Shown here piece after piece: positions 62,956 through 64,000 of a DNA stretch of 64,000 nucleotides. Positions within the stretch are counted from its first letter, which is position 1. Each line of letters begins with the position of its first letter. This DNA is from Veillonella agrestimuris (GTDB taxonomy: Bacteria > Bacillota > Negativicutes > Veillonellales > Veillonellaceae): positions 62,001-126,000 of the forward strand of contig NZ_CALPCS010000005.1 of NCBI RefSeq assembly GCF_943193065.1, written 5' to 3'. The translations under genes were made by a program, and so were the position numbers. Under the pieces are notes generated by a model. That model was not told the origin of the DNA, made no database searches, and worked only from the letters and a program-made list of their open reading frames with translations.

Positions 62956-64000
62956 TTAAAACATATATTTTAGCCCTAGAGAAATAGCTCTTGCATTTCC
63001 ATGAGAACCACCAATATCCGTATAGCCTTCCACATATACATTAAAGTTATCATGGAACGTATAGTTAGCCCCTACTAATAAACTAGCCCAAGTGTCTTGG
63101 ATATCAACATTAGTCGATTTCATACCACCATCTAGAGCCTTATAAGTAGTACTAGCCTCACCATCAAATTCATGAAGCACACTTAATCGACTGTAGATCC
63201 TACTATTGTTGTTGACTTTACCAATTTCAATACCAAGACGACCAACCATACTATTCATAGCATCCTGTTCGATACGCATACCATCACTACCTCTATAAGC
63301 AGTCAATTCAGTATCATTTAATCGACTATAGATTAACTCACCTTGTGGTTCAATATAAAATGATCCTTTATGAAAGCGTTTGCCATATTGACCTGATACG
63401 CTAAAACCATATGTTTTATAGTCAGCAGTTAATCTTTCACCAATTTCATTATATACAGATATGTCATTGCTAAGGCGCCCGAAGCTTGCACCTAAATCAA
63501 TATAAGCGTTACCCATTTTTTTAGTGCCATAAGCGCCTAAACTAACTGATTTCACATCAGAAGTTCCGCCGTACAGGAATTCACCTTTGCTTGTATCATA
63601 AGTGATCTCTGCTCCAGCACGCCAACCTTTGCCAACAATGCCATCATATCCTAATGTATAGCTATGGCTAGTAATATCTACGTCAAGGCCATGGTTATTA
63701 TAATCCCATTTTCCATGACGAGTACTCGTCCAAACCCCAGTTTCAGCACCATCTCTAAGTTCAAACAACCGATTGTGCTGATGTAATGCACCATTTCTCC
63801 ACGCTAGAGCAGCTGTTGTAAAACTAGACCTCAAACCTTGCATAATTGGAGTTTCATAAGAAAGCACCCTTGGTGGTGTCACTGGTGGATTTACCGGCGG
63901 CGTTACTGGCGGTGTTACCGGCGGATCTACTGGCGGTGTTACCGGTGGGTCTACCGGTGGTGTCACTGGTGGATCTACCGGCGGTGTCACTGGCGGATCT
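62956..64000 (-). CDS. Classical (type Va) autotransporter, barrel domain; N-terminal part outside the window
   Basis: At least 348 codons are visible, open to the window end. The visible part has a Pro/Val/Thr/Asp tandem-repeat linker of roughly 40 residues (PPVTPPVDPPVTPP), then a typical 12-stranded autotransporter beta-domain. The first strands carry MQGLRSSFTTAALAWRN and WTSTRHGKWDYNN, and the last ends in LGLKYMF with the terminal Phe. The barrel exports or anchors an unseen passenger. Proline-rich linkers ahead of such a barrel suggest a spacer through peptidoglycan or a surface stalk. Downstream lie a terminator and the exbB operon. Confidence 0.92.
   Translation of the reverse strand, partial: DPPVTPPVDPPVTPPVDPPVTPPVDPPVTPPVTPPVNPPVTPPRVLSYETPIMQGLRSSFTTAALAWRNGALHQHNRLFELRDGAETGVWTSTRHGKWDYNNHGLDVDITSHSYTLGYDGIVGKGWRAGAEITYDTSKGEFLYGGTSDVKSVSLGAYGTKKMGNAYIDLGASFGRLSNDISVYNEIGERLTADYKTYGFSVSGQYGKRFHKGSFYIEPQGELIYSRLNDTELTAYRGSDGMRIEQDAMNSMVGRLGIEIGKVNNNSRIYSRLSVLHEFDGEASTTYKALDGGMKSTNVDIQDTWASLLVGANYTFHDNFNVYVEGYTDIGGSHGNARAISLGLKYMF
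63875..64000 (-). repeat. Proline-repeat coding tandem repeat
   Basis: Units of about 24 bases encode PPVT-PPVD variants. The repeat reaches the window edge, so its full copy number is unknown. Such repeats change length by slippage in phase, without breaking the frame. Confidence 0.8.

Noticed and set aside
1..64000. tRNA, rRNA, IS elements or prophage genes
   Set aside because: I looked for tRNA-like cloverleaf ends, transposase motifs and integrase genes and saw none.

Overview
The window looks like a chromosomal piece of a Veillonella-type bacterium (Negativicutes, a Firmicute with an outer membrane). The low-GC, Firmicute-style genes carry strong AGGAGG ribosome sites, and a T-box controls the leucine genes. 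These sit beside diderm equipment: trimeric autotransporters, a TonB-dependent receptor with ExbB/ExbD/TonB, a classical autotransporter barrel, and SLH domains placed where they would reach periplasmic peptidoglycan. No rRNA, tRNA, phage, IS element or CRISPR array was recognised. The genus call is inference from gene content.

Positions 1-6300 hold a minus-strand histidine cluster: a natural HisZ-HisG fusion, then hisD, hisB, hisA, hisF and the first codons of hisI, preceded by a PHP-type histidinol phosphatase. hisH is absent from its usual place. From 6383 to 19805 come an acetyltransferase, an ECF-type transporter whose S-component is fused to one ATPase, an hchA-like deglycase, a radical SAM protein, a TetR regulator, a RelE/ParE-type toxin-antitoxin pair, a complete ribose operon (rbsKDACB), another acetyltransferase and an SMR exporter.

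Positions 19969-25170 are the leuACDB operon behind a T-box leader. Between leuD and leuB, and again between hchA and the ECF genes, lie pairs of large hairpins that share a conserved apex while their arms differ in sequence but remain self-complementary. Divergent from the leu promoter is a 25-residue hydrophobic peptide gene with a sequestered perfect Shine-Dalgarno and an apparent tail-to-tail antisense RNA, resembling a type I toxin module. Four small or medium secreted proteins follow (25553-28523), three of them rich in methionine or histidine.

Positions 28657-51834 are dominated by three trimeric autotransporter adhesin genes. The largest (3445 codons) is out of frame with its own extended signal peptide. 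The other two end in a coiled coil plus an SLH domain after the membrane anchor. Runs of 8 and 9 G lie upstream of two of them on the coding strand. Between them sit an etfA-etfB-fixX-fixC electron-transfer operon with a divergent ArsR-type regulator, and a short-chain dehydrogenase remnant.

Positions 52084-64000 carry an aminotransferase, an M48 metallopeptidase, a pirin, a contiguous exbB-exbD-tonB-permease-ATPase-binding lipoprotein-receptor set for uptake of a metal chelate or corrinoid, and the barrel of a classical autotransporter cut by the window end.
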